NCBI GenBank assembly: GCA_017999235.1 | Contig: JAGOBN010000069.1 | Coordinates: 1 to 10,470, forward strand | DNA from: Anaerolineales bacterium | GTDB lineage: Bacteria; Chloroflexota; Anaerolineae; Anaerolineales; UBA6663 | Length of the DNA: 10,470 nt | Reading direction: 5' to 3' | Position numbers and translations under genes: made by a program | The notes under the pieces: model-generated | Told to the model about the DNA's origin: nothing | Seen by the model: the letters and a program-made list of their open reading frames with translations, nothing else | The model's database searches: none | Shown: positions 1 through 6,129 of the stretch, piece by piece | Position numbering within the stretch: the stretch's first letter is position 1 | How the letters are laid out: each line of letters begins with the position of its first letter

Positions 1-407
1 AGACGTTCCTCGCCACCTATGGTGACAGCCTCTCCGATGTGCCTATCGATAAAGCCATCGCGCATCACCAGCACCTGGGGTTGACGGCGACGATGTGCGT
101 CATGCACCCGGGTCAGCGGTTTGGCGTCGTGAGCGTGAGCGAGGGGCGGGTCTCCCGGTTTGAAGAAAAGCCCAAGACCAATGCGGACTGGATCAATGGC
201 GGGTTCTACGTCTTCAACCGCCGGATCTTCAATTATCTTGACGACCAATGCGCCTTTGAAGGCGAGCCCCTGGCGCGGTTGGTCGCCGATCGGCAATTGG
301 CCGCCTACCTGCATGAAGGCTGTCATCGCGCCATGGACACCATTCGCGATGTGCAGGCCCTGAATGCCGAGTGGGAAACCGGCCAGGCGCCGTGGAAAAC
401 CTGGTAA
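1..407 (+). CDS. rfbF: Glucose-1-phosphate cytidylyltransferase, C-terminal part (5' truncated)
   Basis: This cytoplasmic enzyme joins CTP and alpha-D-glucose 1-phosphate to give CDP-glucose and pyrophosphate, the first step of CDP-linked deoxysugar pathways. The reading frame is open from base 3, so 134 residues of a protein usually near 257 are present. The N-terminal nucleotide-binding half with the GGxGTR-type loop lies outside the window. Visible family marks are TYGDSLSDV near the window start (the metal-binding YGD stretch), FEEKP, WINGGFYVF, a PLARL segment, a MDTIRD segment and the characteristic C-terminal APWKTW. These distinguish it from RmlA-type thymidylyltransferases. The ATG at 39 is internal and should not be taken as the start. 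It leads the run and is followed after 19 bp by an SDR gene, so it probably supplies the CDP-sugar that the downstream enzymes act on. The family assignment is firm; the substrate of the later enzymes is inferred from it. Confidence 0.93.
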   Translation, partial: TFLATYGDSLSDVPIDKAIAHHQHLGLTATMCVMHPGQRFGVVSVSEGRVSRFEEKPKTNADWINGGFYVFNRRIFNYLDDQCAFEGEPLARLVADRQLAAYLHEGCHRAMDTIRDVQALNAEWETGQAPWKTW

Positions 408-413
408 GCCACC

Positions 414-417
414 GGAG
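414..417 (+). promoter_or_regulatory. Ribosome binding site deciding the start of the first SDR gene
   Basis: GGAG lies nine bases before the ATG at 427. It supports that ATG over the in-frame ATG at 364, which lies inside the cytidylyltransferase gene, has no such site and would add 21 residues before the MRILVTGHNGYIG cofactor-binding start expected for this family. Confidence 0.7.
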
Positions 418-426
418 CAGCCAATA

Positions 427-1452
427 ATGCGCATTCTCGTGACGGGACACAATGGTTACATCGGCTCAGTCCTTACGCCCATGCTGGCGGCGGAAGGCTT
501 TGAGGTCGTGGGGTACGACCTGGGCTATTATCGCGACTGCTCGCTGATCCCCGACTCGTTCGCGGGGCCGGAAATCCGCAAGGATCTGCGGGATGTGACG
601 CCGGCGGATCTGGACGGCGTAGAGGCCGTGATCCATCTGGCCGCCCTCAGCAATGACCCGGTCGGCGACCTCAACCAGGACTGGACCGAGGCCATTAATT
701 ACCGCGCCTCGGTGCAGTTGGCGGAAGCCGCCCGCGCGGCCGGCGTCAGCCGCTTTATATTCTCGTCCTCCTGCATCATGTACGGCTTGTCAACCGTGGC
801 CACGGTGACCGAGGAAGCGCCCTTGGCGCCCCAGACCGGCTATGCCCGGTCGAAAGTCAACAGCGAGCGCGCCATCCGCGCCCTGGCGGATGAGCGCTTT
901 TCGCCCATCTTCTTGCGCAACGGCACCGTCTACGGCCTGTCGCCGCGCATGCGGTTCGACACCGTCTTAAACAACCTGACCGGCGCGGCCGTCACCACCG
1001 GCCGGGTCGTGCTGTACAGCGACGGCCAGCCGTGGCGGCCGGTGGTTCACGTCCAAGATGTGGCGCGGTCGTTTATCCACGTCCTGCGCGCGCCGCGTGA
1101 ACACATCCACAACCAGGCCTTCAACAACGGGGCCGCACACTTGAACCACCAAGTGCTTGAACTGGCCCAACTGGTGGTGGACGCCGTGCCGCACTGCCAG
1201 TTGGAAATCCGCGCTGAAGCGGGCGCCGATCAACGCACCTACAAGACCGACTTCTCCAAGTTCGCCCGCACCTTCCCGGATTTCGAGTTCAAATGGAACG
1301 CCCGGGCGGGGGCGCGGGAATTGATCACCGCTTTCCAAGCCTGCGGGCTGACGCTGCAGGACTTCCAGGATCCGCGCTTCACGCGCGTCCGCTGGCTGCG
1401 GCAGCTGCTCGCCCAGGGCCGGCTGAACGCCGATCTGCGCTGGCAGGCTTAG
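427..1452 (+). CDS. NAD-dependent epimerase/reductase, extended SDR, nucleotide-sugar
   Basis: A 341-residue extended short-chain dehydrogenase/reductase that probably epimerises or reduces a CDP-linked ketosugar in the cytoplasm. The Rossmann motif TGHNGYIG is at residues 6-13. An Asp follows the second strand (VVGYDLGYY), which favours NAD(H). The active site has serines at 113-115 (FSSSC) and Tyr139/Lys143 (YARSK), all intact. The position that carries Thr-Asp-Glu in 4,6-dehydratases reads S-S-C-I here, so it is not an RfbG-type CDP-glucose 4,6-dehydratase even though it sits where rfbG often lies. The segment DGQPWRPVVHVQD and the tail from about residue 305 (GLTLQDF ... GRLNADLRW) match a subfamily I recognise from surface-polysaccharide clusters; its exact reaction is not known to me. 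The ATG at 427 was chosen for the SD at 414-417 and the fit to the N-terminal motif. Confidence 0.85.
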   Translation: MRILVTGHNGYIGSVLTPMLAAEGFEVVGYDLGYYRDCSLIPDSFAGPEIRKDLRDVTPADLDGVEAVIHLAALSNDPVGDLNQDWTEAINYRASVQLAEAARAAGVSRFIFSSSCIMYGLSTVATVTEEAPLAPQTGYARSKVNSERAIRALADERFSPIFLRNGTVYGLSPRMRFDTVLNNLTGAAVTTGRVVLYSDGQPWRPVVHVQDVARSFIHVLRAPREHIHNQAFNNGAAHLNHQVLELAQLVVDAVPHCQLEIRAEAGADQRTYKTDFSKFARTFPDFEFKWNARAGARELITAFQACGLTLQDFQDPRFTRVRWLRQLLAQGRLNADLRWQA

Positions 1453-1479
1453 GTTGGCCTTTTCACGGGGACACAGACC

Positions 1480-1929
1480 ATGATTGACGGCGTCAAGATC
1501 ATCGCCCTGCGGCAAATTGTGGACGAGCGCGGCAAGATCATGCACATGCTCAAAGCCACCGACCCGCATTTCACCCAGTTTGGTGAGATTTACTTTTCCT
1601 GCGCCTGGCCCGGCGTCATCAAGGCCTGGCATATACACCGCACCATGACGCTGAACAACGCCGTCATCGTCGGGCGGGTCAAACTGGTGCTGTATGATCT
1701 GCGCCCGGCTTCGCCCACGCACGGCGAACTGCAGGAGCTCTTCATTGGCGAGGACAACTACTGCCTGGTGCAGATCCCGCCGGGCATCGCCAACGGCTAT
1801 AAAACCTATGGCGACAAAATGGTGGTCCTGGCCAACTGCGCCAGCGAACCGCATGACCCCGCGGAGATGATCCGCCTGGACCCGTTTACCCCGGAAATTC
1901 CGTATAACTGGGCGCTCCGGCAAGGCTAG
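1480..1929 (+). CDS. RmlC-like cupin, NDP-4-keto-6-deoxysugar 3,5-epimerase family (short form)
   Basis: A 149-residue protein of the dTDP-4-dehydrorhamnose 3,5-epimerase (RmlC) family, which inverts C-3 and/or C-5 of 4-keto-6-deoxy nucleotide sugars. Visible family features are the opening DERGKIMHML, the beta-barrel segment GVIKAWHIH (His51 aligning with the catalytic base His of the canonical GLHYQ motif), VKLVLYDLR, and LVQIPPGIANGY matching the canonical IPxGFAHGF. It is shorter than the usual 180-190 residues and departs at several active-site positions: the His of AHG is Asn105, and the region that normally carries tyrosines (LYKC) reads LANC at 117-120. It may be a single-position epimerase or a keto isomerase of the same fold (FdtA-like). 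A GGGGA element at 1467-1471 lies eight bases before the ATG. The 27 bp gap to the gene before it and the family both place it in ketosugar processing. Fold assignment is good; the reaction is inferred. Confidence 0.8.
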   Translation: MIDGVKIIALRQIVDERGKIMHMLKATDPHFTQFGEIYFSCAWPGVIKAWHIHRTMTLNNAVIVGRVKLVLYDLRPASPTHGELQELFIGEDNYCLVQIPPGIANGYKTYGDKMVVLANCASEPHDPAEMIRLDPFTPEIPYNWALRQG

Positions 1930-1952
1930 GCGCGGCCCGGCGGCATAAGCGC

Positions 1953-2915
1953 ATGGCGATCACGACGGGACAGCGGGTATTGGTGACGGGGGGGACCGGG
2001 ATGGTGGGCGCGCACCTGGTGGAGCGGCTGCTCCGCGAGCGCTGCGCGGTCTGGCTGCTGCTGCACACGCCGGATGCTCTGGGGCCGCGGCTGGCGGCGC
2101 ACCGCCGGCGCGTGCAAACCGTGGTGGCAGACTTGACCGACCTGGCCGCGGTCCAGGCGGCGGTGCAGCAGGCCCAGCCCGACCTCGTGTTTCACCTGGC
2201 CGGCACCCGTTTTAATCCTCCGCCGCCCGAGCCGGGGATCCACTTCCGGGTTACGCTGCTCGGCACCCTGCATCTGCTGGAAGCGCTGCGGCCCTGGGCC
2301 GGCGCGCGGCTGGTGTTCACCAGCTCCGCCGCCGAGTACGGCAGCGGGACGCGGTTGACGGAAGCCAGCGCGCTGCGGCCGGCCACCCTTTTGGGCGCTT
2401 CTAAAGCCGCCGCCACACTCTTGCTCCAGACCTATGCGCGCCTGGCGCCGGCCCGAGCGAGCGTGATTTTACGGGTCTTCACCCCCTATGGCCCGGGGGA
2501 GGCCGCCGGGCGCGTCATCCCCCACACGATCCTGTCCGCGCTGCAAGGCGCCGAAGTCCGGCTCAGCGCCGGCGACCAGCAGCGCGATTTTTTCTACGTC
2601 ACGGATCTGGTGGAAGCGCTGTGGCTGGCGGCCCAAGCGCCGGTGCCGCCCGGCTCGGTGTTCAATATCGGCTCCGGCATCGGCCGGCCGGTGCGGGAAG
2701 TCGCCGCGCTGATCTTACGGCTCATGGGCGATCCCGTCGGCCTGCACCTCGGCGCCCTGCCCACCCGGTCCGACGAGATCATGGAAATGTCCGGCGACAT
2801 TCAGGCCGCGCGCGCCCAGCTCGGCTGGCAGCCGCGCATCCCTTTGGAGGCCGGCCTGCAACGCACCATTCAGTGGATCACGGACCATCACGCCCTAGCC
2901 CGTGAGCTGCGGTGA
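1953..2915 (+). CDS. Extended SDR (NAD(P)-dependent epimerase/reductase-like) lacking the YxxxK tyrosine
   Basis: A 320-residue protein of the nucleotide-sugar epimerase/dehydratase class. TGGTGMVG at residues 12-19 is the cofactor loop, and HLAG at 81-84 and VFTSSAAEYG at 121-130 follow the family pattern. The C-terminal substrate half contains RDFFYVTDLVEAL, NIGSG and LGWQPRIPLEAGL, all typical. No acidic residue is seen at the end of the second strand (AVWLLLHTPD), so NADP(H) is possible. The striking point is the catalytic segment: where relatives read YGASK, this one reads LGASK, with Leu147 in place of the proton-donating Tyr and Lys151 kept. The Thr-Asp-Glu dehydratase motif is also absent. 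It may use another residue, be impaired, or have a binding role. No convincing Shine-Dalgarno precedes the ATG, unlike most neighbours, so coupling to the gene before it (23 bp gap) is possible. Otherwise the frame is complete and shows no disruption. Confidence 0.82.
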   Translation: MAITTGQRVLVTGGTGMVGAHLVERLLRERCAVWLLLHTPDALGPRLAAHRRRVQTVVADLTDLAAVQAAVQQAQPDLVFHLAGTRFNPPPPEPGIHFRVTLLGTLHLLEALRPWAGARLVFTSSAAEYGSGTRLTEASALRPATLLGASKAAATLLLQTYARLAPARASVILRVFTPYGPGEAAGRVIPHTILSALQGAEVRLSAGDQQRDFFYVTDLVEALWLAAQAPVPPGSVFNIGSGIGRPVREVAALILRLMGDPVGLHLGALPTRSDEIMEMSGDIQAARAQLGWQPRIPLEAGLQRTIQWITDHHALARELR

Positions 2916-2942
2916 TATAACCCGGCCCGGAAAGGCCCTATC

Positions 2943-4166
2943 ATGCCGAAGTGTCTCGCCTGTCACGCCGCCCTGGTCGAACCTTTTCTGGATTTGGGGC
3001 GGATGGCGCTGGCCAACAAATTCTTGAGCGCGGCGGAGCTGACGCAGCCGGAACCGACCTATCCGCTGCGCGTGGGGTTTTGCCGCGCCTGCCGGCATGT
3101 GCAGCTTCTGGAGGCGGTGCCGCCGGCGGCCATGTTCACCGATTACCTGTACGTATCCTCGGCCTCGGACACGCTCCGCCGGCATTTGTCCGCCTTAAGC
3201 GACACTATCGCCGCTCGGCAGCGGCTCGGCGCGCGCGATCTGGTGGTCGATATTGGCTGTAATGACGGCACCCTGCTCCAGGGCTTCCAGCGCCATGGCG
3301 TGCGCACCCTGGGCGTTGATCCAGCCGTCAACCTGGCCGCGCTGACCGCCGCCGCCGGCCTCGACCGGCACATCGGCTTCTTTAACTCGCGCACGGCGGA
3401 CGAAATCCTGCGCCGCTGGGGTCCGGCGGCCGTGATCACCGCCACGAACACTTTTCCCCATATCCCCGAGCTGTGGGATTTTCTGGCCGGCATTCGGACA
3501 GTGCTGGCGCCCACGGGGGTGTTCGTCATCGAAGTGCATTACCTGCTGGACCTGTTGGAGCAAAAGGCGTTTGACACGATCTATCACGAACATGTCTCGT
3601 ACTGGGCGCTGCAGCCCATGCTGGCGCTCTTCGAACGGCACGGCCTGCAGGTGGTGCATGTCGAACGGCTGCCCATCCATCACGGGCAATTGCGCGTCTG
3701 GATTCAGCCGGCCGGCGCGGGCCAGGTGCAGTCCAGCGTCGCCGAATTATTGGCCGTGGAAACCGCCTGCGGCCTGGGCGAGCTGGCTACATTTCAGGCC
3801 TTCGCCGCCGAGATCCTGCAGATCAAGGCCGAGCTCCGCCGCGTGCTAACCGACTTGAAAGCGGCCGGGCAGCGGGTCGTTGGCTATGGCGCCCCGGCCA
3901 AGGGCAACACCCTGCTGAGCTTCCTGGATATCGGCCCCGATCTGCTGCCGTACATCGCCGACCGCAGCCCTTTGAAGCAGGGCCGCTACACGCCGGGCAT
4001 GCATATCCCCATTGTGCCGCCGGAACAGCTCTTGGCCGACCAGCCCGACTATGTGCTCGTGCTGGCCTGGAATTTCGTGGATGAGATTGTGACCCAGCAG
4101 GCCGAGTACCGCCGCCGCGGGGGACAATTTATCGTCCCCGTCCCGGCTGTCCGAGTGGTTGGCTGA
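2943..4166 (+). CDS. NDP-sugar C-methyltransferase, TylC3/TcaB9 type
   Basis: A 407-residue SAM-dependent enzyme of the family that puts a methyl branch on C-3 of a 4-keto-deoxy nucleotide sugar through an enolate. All three family domains are visible. The N-terminal zinc site has Cys4/Cys7 and Cys47/Cys50 (CLAC, CRAC). The SAM-binding domain starts at VVDIGCNDGTLL, residues 101-112. The C-terminal domain contains VVGYGAPAKGNTLL around residue 310-325. Catalytic candidates known from TcaB9 have counterparts: the Tyr in FTDYLYVSS (66-74), His173 in FPHIPEL, and the YHEH block at 214-217, whose Glu and last His correspond to the TcaB9 pair. Length matches the family (about 410). GGAAAGG at 2929-2935 is the ribosome site. 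With the cytidylyltransferase at the left edge, the substrate is probably a CDP-linked ketosugar rather than the dTDP-linked one of the best-studied members; that is inference. Confidence 0.92.
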   Translation: MPKCLACHAALVEPFLDLGRMALANKFLSAAELTQPEPTYPLRVGFCRACRHVQLLEAVPPAAMFTDYLYVSSASDTLRRHLSALSDTIAARQRLGARDLVVDIGCNDGTLLQGFQRHGVRTLGVDPAVNLAALTAAAGLDRHIGFFNSRTADEILRRWGPAAVITATNTFPHIPELWDFLAGIRTVLAPTGVFVIEVHYLLDLLEQKAFDTIYHEHVSYWALQPMLALFERHGLQVVHVERLPIHHGQLRVWIQPAGAGQVQSSVAELLAVETACGLGELATFQAFAAEILQIKAELRRVLTDLKAAGQRVVGYGAPAKGNTLLSFLDIGPDLLPYIADRSPLKQGRYTPGMHIPIVPPEQLLADQPDYVLVLAWNFVDEIVTQQAEYRRRGGQFIVPVPAVRVVG

Positions 4167-4190
4167 AGCCGGCCGGCCAGCATCATCACC

Positions 4191-4208
4191 GGGCGCTGCG
4201 AGGCGCCC
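4191..4208 (+). other. Short GC-rich inverted repeat before a ribosome binding site
   Basis: GGGCGC and GCGCCC flank a six-base gap (TGCGAG), giving a perfect 6 bp stem. It ends seven bases before the GGAGA at 4216-4220. No T-run follows, so it is not a classical terminator. It could affect translation or mRNA stability, but may be chance in GC-rich DNA. Confidence 0.3.
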
Positions 4209-4226
4209 AACGATTGGAGAGCACCC

Positions 4227-5198
4227 ATGCCCAGCGGCGGGACGCTGCAGTCAGTCACTGACGAAAAAGACCACTTTGACCAATTGGCCCGCGAGCGGGA
4301 GAACCACCATTTCATCCCGGATCTGCGCCGCATGGGTGATAACGACTATTTCTATTTATCCGCCTTTCGCCGCCAGGCGCTGGCTCAAATCGGCCTTGAT
4401 CAATATATTGCGTTTGCGCGCCAGTGTGTCACCGCCTATCTGCCGCCCCGCGCCAAAGTGCTGGATTTAGGCTGTGGGAACGGCTGGTTTGCGCTTGAAT
4501 TAGCGCGTCTGGGTTTGGAAGTGACGGCGCTCGATCTTTCAGAAGAGAACATCCGGCTGGCTCAAGCCGCGCTGCGCGAGGCGGATTTATCGCCGGGCTA
4601 TGGCAGCGTCGCCTACTATGCCGGCGACATGCAGCAATGGCGCGCGCCGGAGACGGGCTATGCGGCCGCTTTTTTTGTGGGGGCGCTGCATCACCTGGTG
4701 GACGTTGAAGCCGTGGTTGTGAGCTATGCCGGCCGGCTGGGGGAACCCGGGTATCTCTGTGCGGCCGATCCCTTCATAGACAACTACCAGGAGCCGGAGG
4801 CCCTGATTGCGCTGCTGGTCCGGTTGTGTCTGGCCAGCAGCGGGGCCTGGTATGAGGATCTTCCGCTGCCCAGCTCCGAGGCGCAGTTGGAGGCGCTGCT
4901 ACAAGACACGCTGCGCGAGTATCGGACCTGGTCCGATAAAAAAGAGGCCGGCAACCAGTCTCCAACCAACAACGCCGCTTCGGGCGCGGAAATCCAGGCC
5001 GTGATTGAGCGGCACTTTCAGATCCTGGAGCAGGCCCCGTTGTTCACCGTGCTGCAGCGCCTGATCGGCGGCGTGCGCCTGAAAGATGACGCGCACAATC
5101 TGGCTTTTGCCCAAACCTGGGCGTTGCTTGAAAAGACCCTCCAACGCCAACAGATTATGCGTCCCGGAGGGTATATGTTCTGGGGCGTAAAACGCTGA
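4227..5198 (+). CDS. Class I SAM-dependent methyltransferase, target unknown
   Basis: A 323-residue protein with a clear class I methyltransferase core. Motif I is VLDLGCGNGWF at residues 78-88, an acidic residue follows the second strand (VTALDLS, 99-105), and the fourth-strand region is AAFFVGALHHLVD, typical of UbiE/Methyltransf_11-like proteins. Upstream is an N-terminal helical lead with FDQLARERENHH (residues 17-28), often seen in methyltransferases of sugar and lipid pathways. The last 130 residues, which include a polar stretch near 237-252 (SDKKEAGNQS), match nothing I can name. GGAGA at 4216-4220 sits six bases before the ATG. Codons look somewhat less GC-rich than in neighbours (several TTA, TTT and ATT around 4350-4600), a weak hint of separate origin. 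O-methylation of the sugar or its glycan is plausible from context, but N- or carboxyl-methylation is not excluded. Confidence 0.82.
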   Translation: MPSGGTLQSVTDEKDHFDQLARERENHHFIPDLRRMGDNDYFYLSAFRRQALAQIGLDQYIAFARQCVTAYLPPRAKVLDLGCGNGWFALELARLGLEVTALDLSEENIRLAQAALREADLSPGYGSVAYYAGDMQQWRAPETGYAAAFFVGALHHLVDVEAVVVSYAGRLGEPGYLCAADPFIDNYQEPEALIALLVRLCLASSGAWYEDLPLPSSEAQLEALLQDTLREYRTWSDKKEAGNQSPTNNAASGAEIQAVIERHFQILEQAPLFTVLQRLIGGVRLKDDAHNLAFAQTWALLEKTLQRQQIMRPGGYMFWGVKR

Positions 5199-5206
5199 GC
5201 GCCCGC

Positions 5207-5223
5207 GCCGAGAAACCATCGGC
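5207..5223 (+). other. Short inverted repeat in the intergenic gap
   Basis: GCCGA and TCGGC flank a seven-base gap in the 64 bp spacer between the class I methyltransferase and the PhyH-type oxygenase, starting nine bases after the stop codon. The stem is only 5 bp and no T-run follows, so it is at most a weak hairpin. Confidence 0.2.
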
Positions 5224-5262
5224 CTGGTCAGCGGTGCGAGTCGTCAAAATGCGAGGAGCTGT

Positions 5263-6105
5263 ATGAACGCTTTCTCTTCCGAGCCGCCGGCGGGGCCGCG
5301 CCTGACCCCGTCGCAGATCGCCGCCTATGACCGGGACGGGATCATCAAGATCACCCTGCCGCCGGCCGTCAGCCGATTGCGCCAGCAGTTTCTTCAGGAA
5401 ACGGCCGAGTGGCTCGTGGGCGTGGGGCAGCCGGCCATCGATATAGCCAATTTGCCGGCCCAGCTGGCCCGCCTCGCCGGCCAGGACCGGCCGTTGATCG
5501 CGCGGTTATACAAAATTGCCCGCCGGTTTCCGGCCGCTAAACAACTGGCGTGCGCTCCGTTTTTTGTGGCGCTGGCGCAGGAACTGATGCGCACGGCGCT
5601 CGTGTCCTGCTGCCATTTCGTCAACGTGCGCATCGACTTGCCGGAAGAAGACCGGTTCCTGCTGGACGCCCACCAGGACTTTCCGTTTATTCAAGGCAGC
5701 CTGAACGGGCTGACGGTCTGGCTGCCGTTTACGACCACCCCGCTCCCGATGGGGCCGCCGAGCTGTATCCTCGGCAGCCACCGGTGGGGGATGCTGCCGG
5801 TGACCGAATACGGTCCGGCAGAAACCGGCGGCAGCGGCGGCAAATCCTTCCGCATCGCGGATCAGCCCCGTCTGGAAGCCGGCCAGTTTGTCAACTGGGC
5901 GGTCGAGGCCGACGAGGCCCTGGTTTTCAGCACCCTGCTCGTCCACCGCAGCGAGCGCAATCAATCTCCCCTGGCCCGGCTGAATGCGCAACTGCGCTTT
6001 GATGACGCCTTGGCCGGCGAAAGCTTTGACCGTAACTACCCGGAAGGTCTGTATTTGGGCGACCGCCTCGCTACGACCTATCCGGAGTATATCCAGCGCC
6101 CCTGA
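5263..6105 (+). CDS. PhyH-family Fe(II)/2-oxoglutarate-dependent oxygenase
   Basis: A 280-residue protein of the phytanoyl-CoA dioxygenase (PhyH) family. Such enzymes use Fe(II), oxygen and 2-oxoglutarate to hydroxylate, or sometimes desaturate, epimerise or cyclise, a substrate. The iron triad is visible as His137-x-Asp139 (DAHQDF) and His228 (LLVHRSERN). Arg239, eleven residues after the distal His, suits the 2-oxoglutarate carboxylate contact. FVNVRIDLP, NGLTVWLPF and GPPSCILGSHRWG are typical core segments. AGGAG at 5254-5258 lies four bases before the ATG, which is close but usable. Its place among nucleotide-sugar enzymes, directly before a radical SAM gene, suggests oxidative tailoring of the sugar or of the glycan carrying it. 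A hydroxylated lipid or small-molecule substrate is also possible. Family is well supported; substrate is unknown. Confidence 0.87.
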   Translation: MNAFSSEPPAGPRLTPSQIAAYDRDGIIKITLPPAVSRLRQQFLQETAEWLVGVGQPAIDIANLPAQLARLAGQDRPLIARLYKIARRFPAAKQLACAPFFVALAQELMRTALVSCCHFVNVRIDLPEEDRFLLDAHQDFPFIQGSLNGLTVWLPFTTTPLPMGPPSCILGSHRWGMLPVTEYGPAETGGSGGKSFRIADQPRLEAGQFVNWAVEADEALVFSTLLVHRSERNQSPLARLNAQLRFDDALAGESFDRNYPEGLYLGDRLATTYPEYIQRP

Positions 6106-6129
6106 CCCCGCTTCCCAAGGAAAGCCGCC

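Noticed and set aside
364..426. Upstream in-frame ATG for the first SDR
   Set aside because: It lies inside the end of the cytidylyltransferase gene, has no ribosome site, and adds residues before the expected N-terminal Rossmann strand.
427..1452. Calling the first SDR CDP-glucose 4,6-dehydratase because of its position after rfbF
   Set aside because: It lacks the Thr-Asp-Glu dehydratase motif and the sequence pattern of RfbG.
967..1923. A 318-codon open frame on the - strand
   Set aside because: Antisense to the first SDR and the cupin; a composition shadow with low-complexity Arg/Gly/His-rich translation.
1988..1994. Run of seven G near the start of the second SDR as a possible frameshift or phase-variation tract
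   Set aside because: The frame runs correctly through it into the TGGTGMVG motif; seven G is not remarkable in this composition, although it is a place where sequencing errors could occur.
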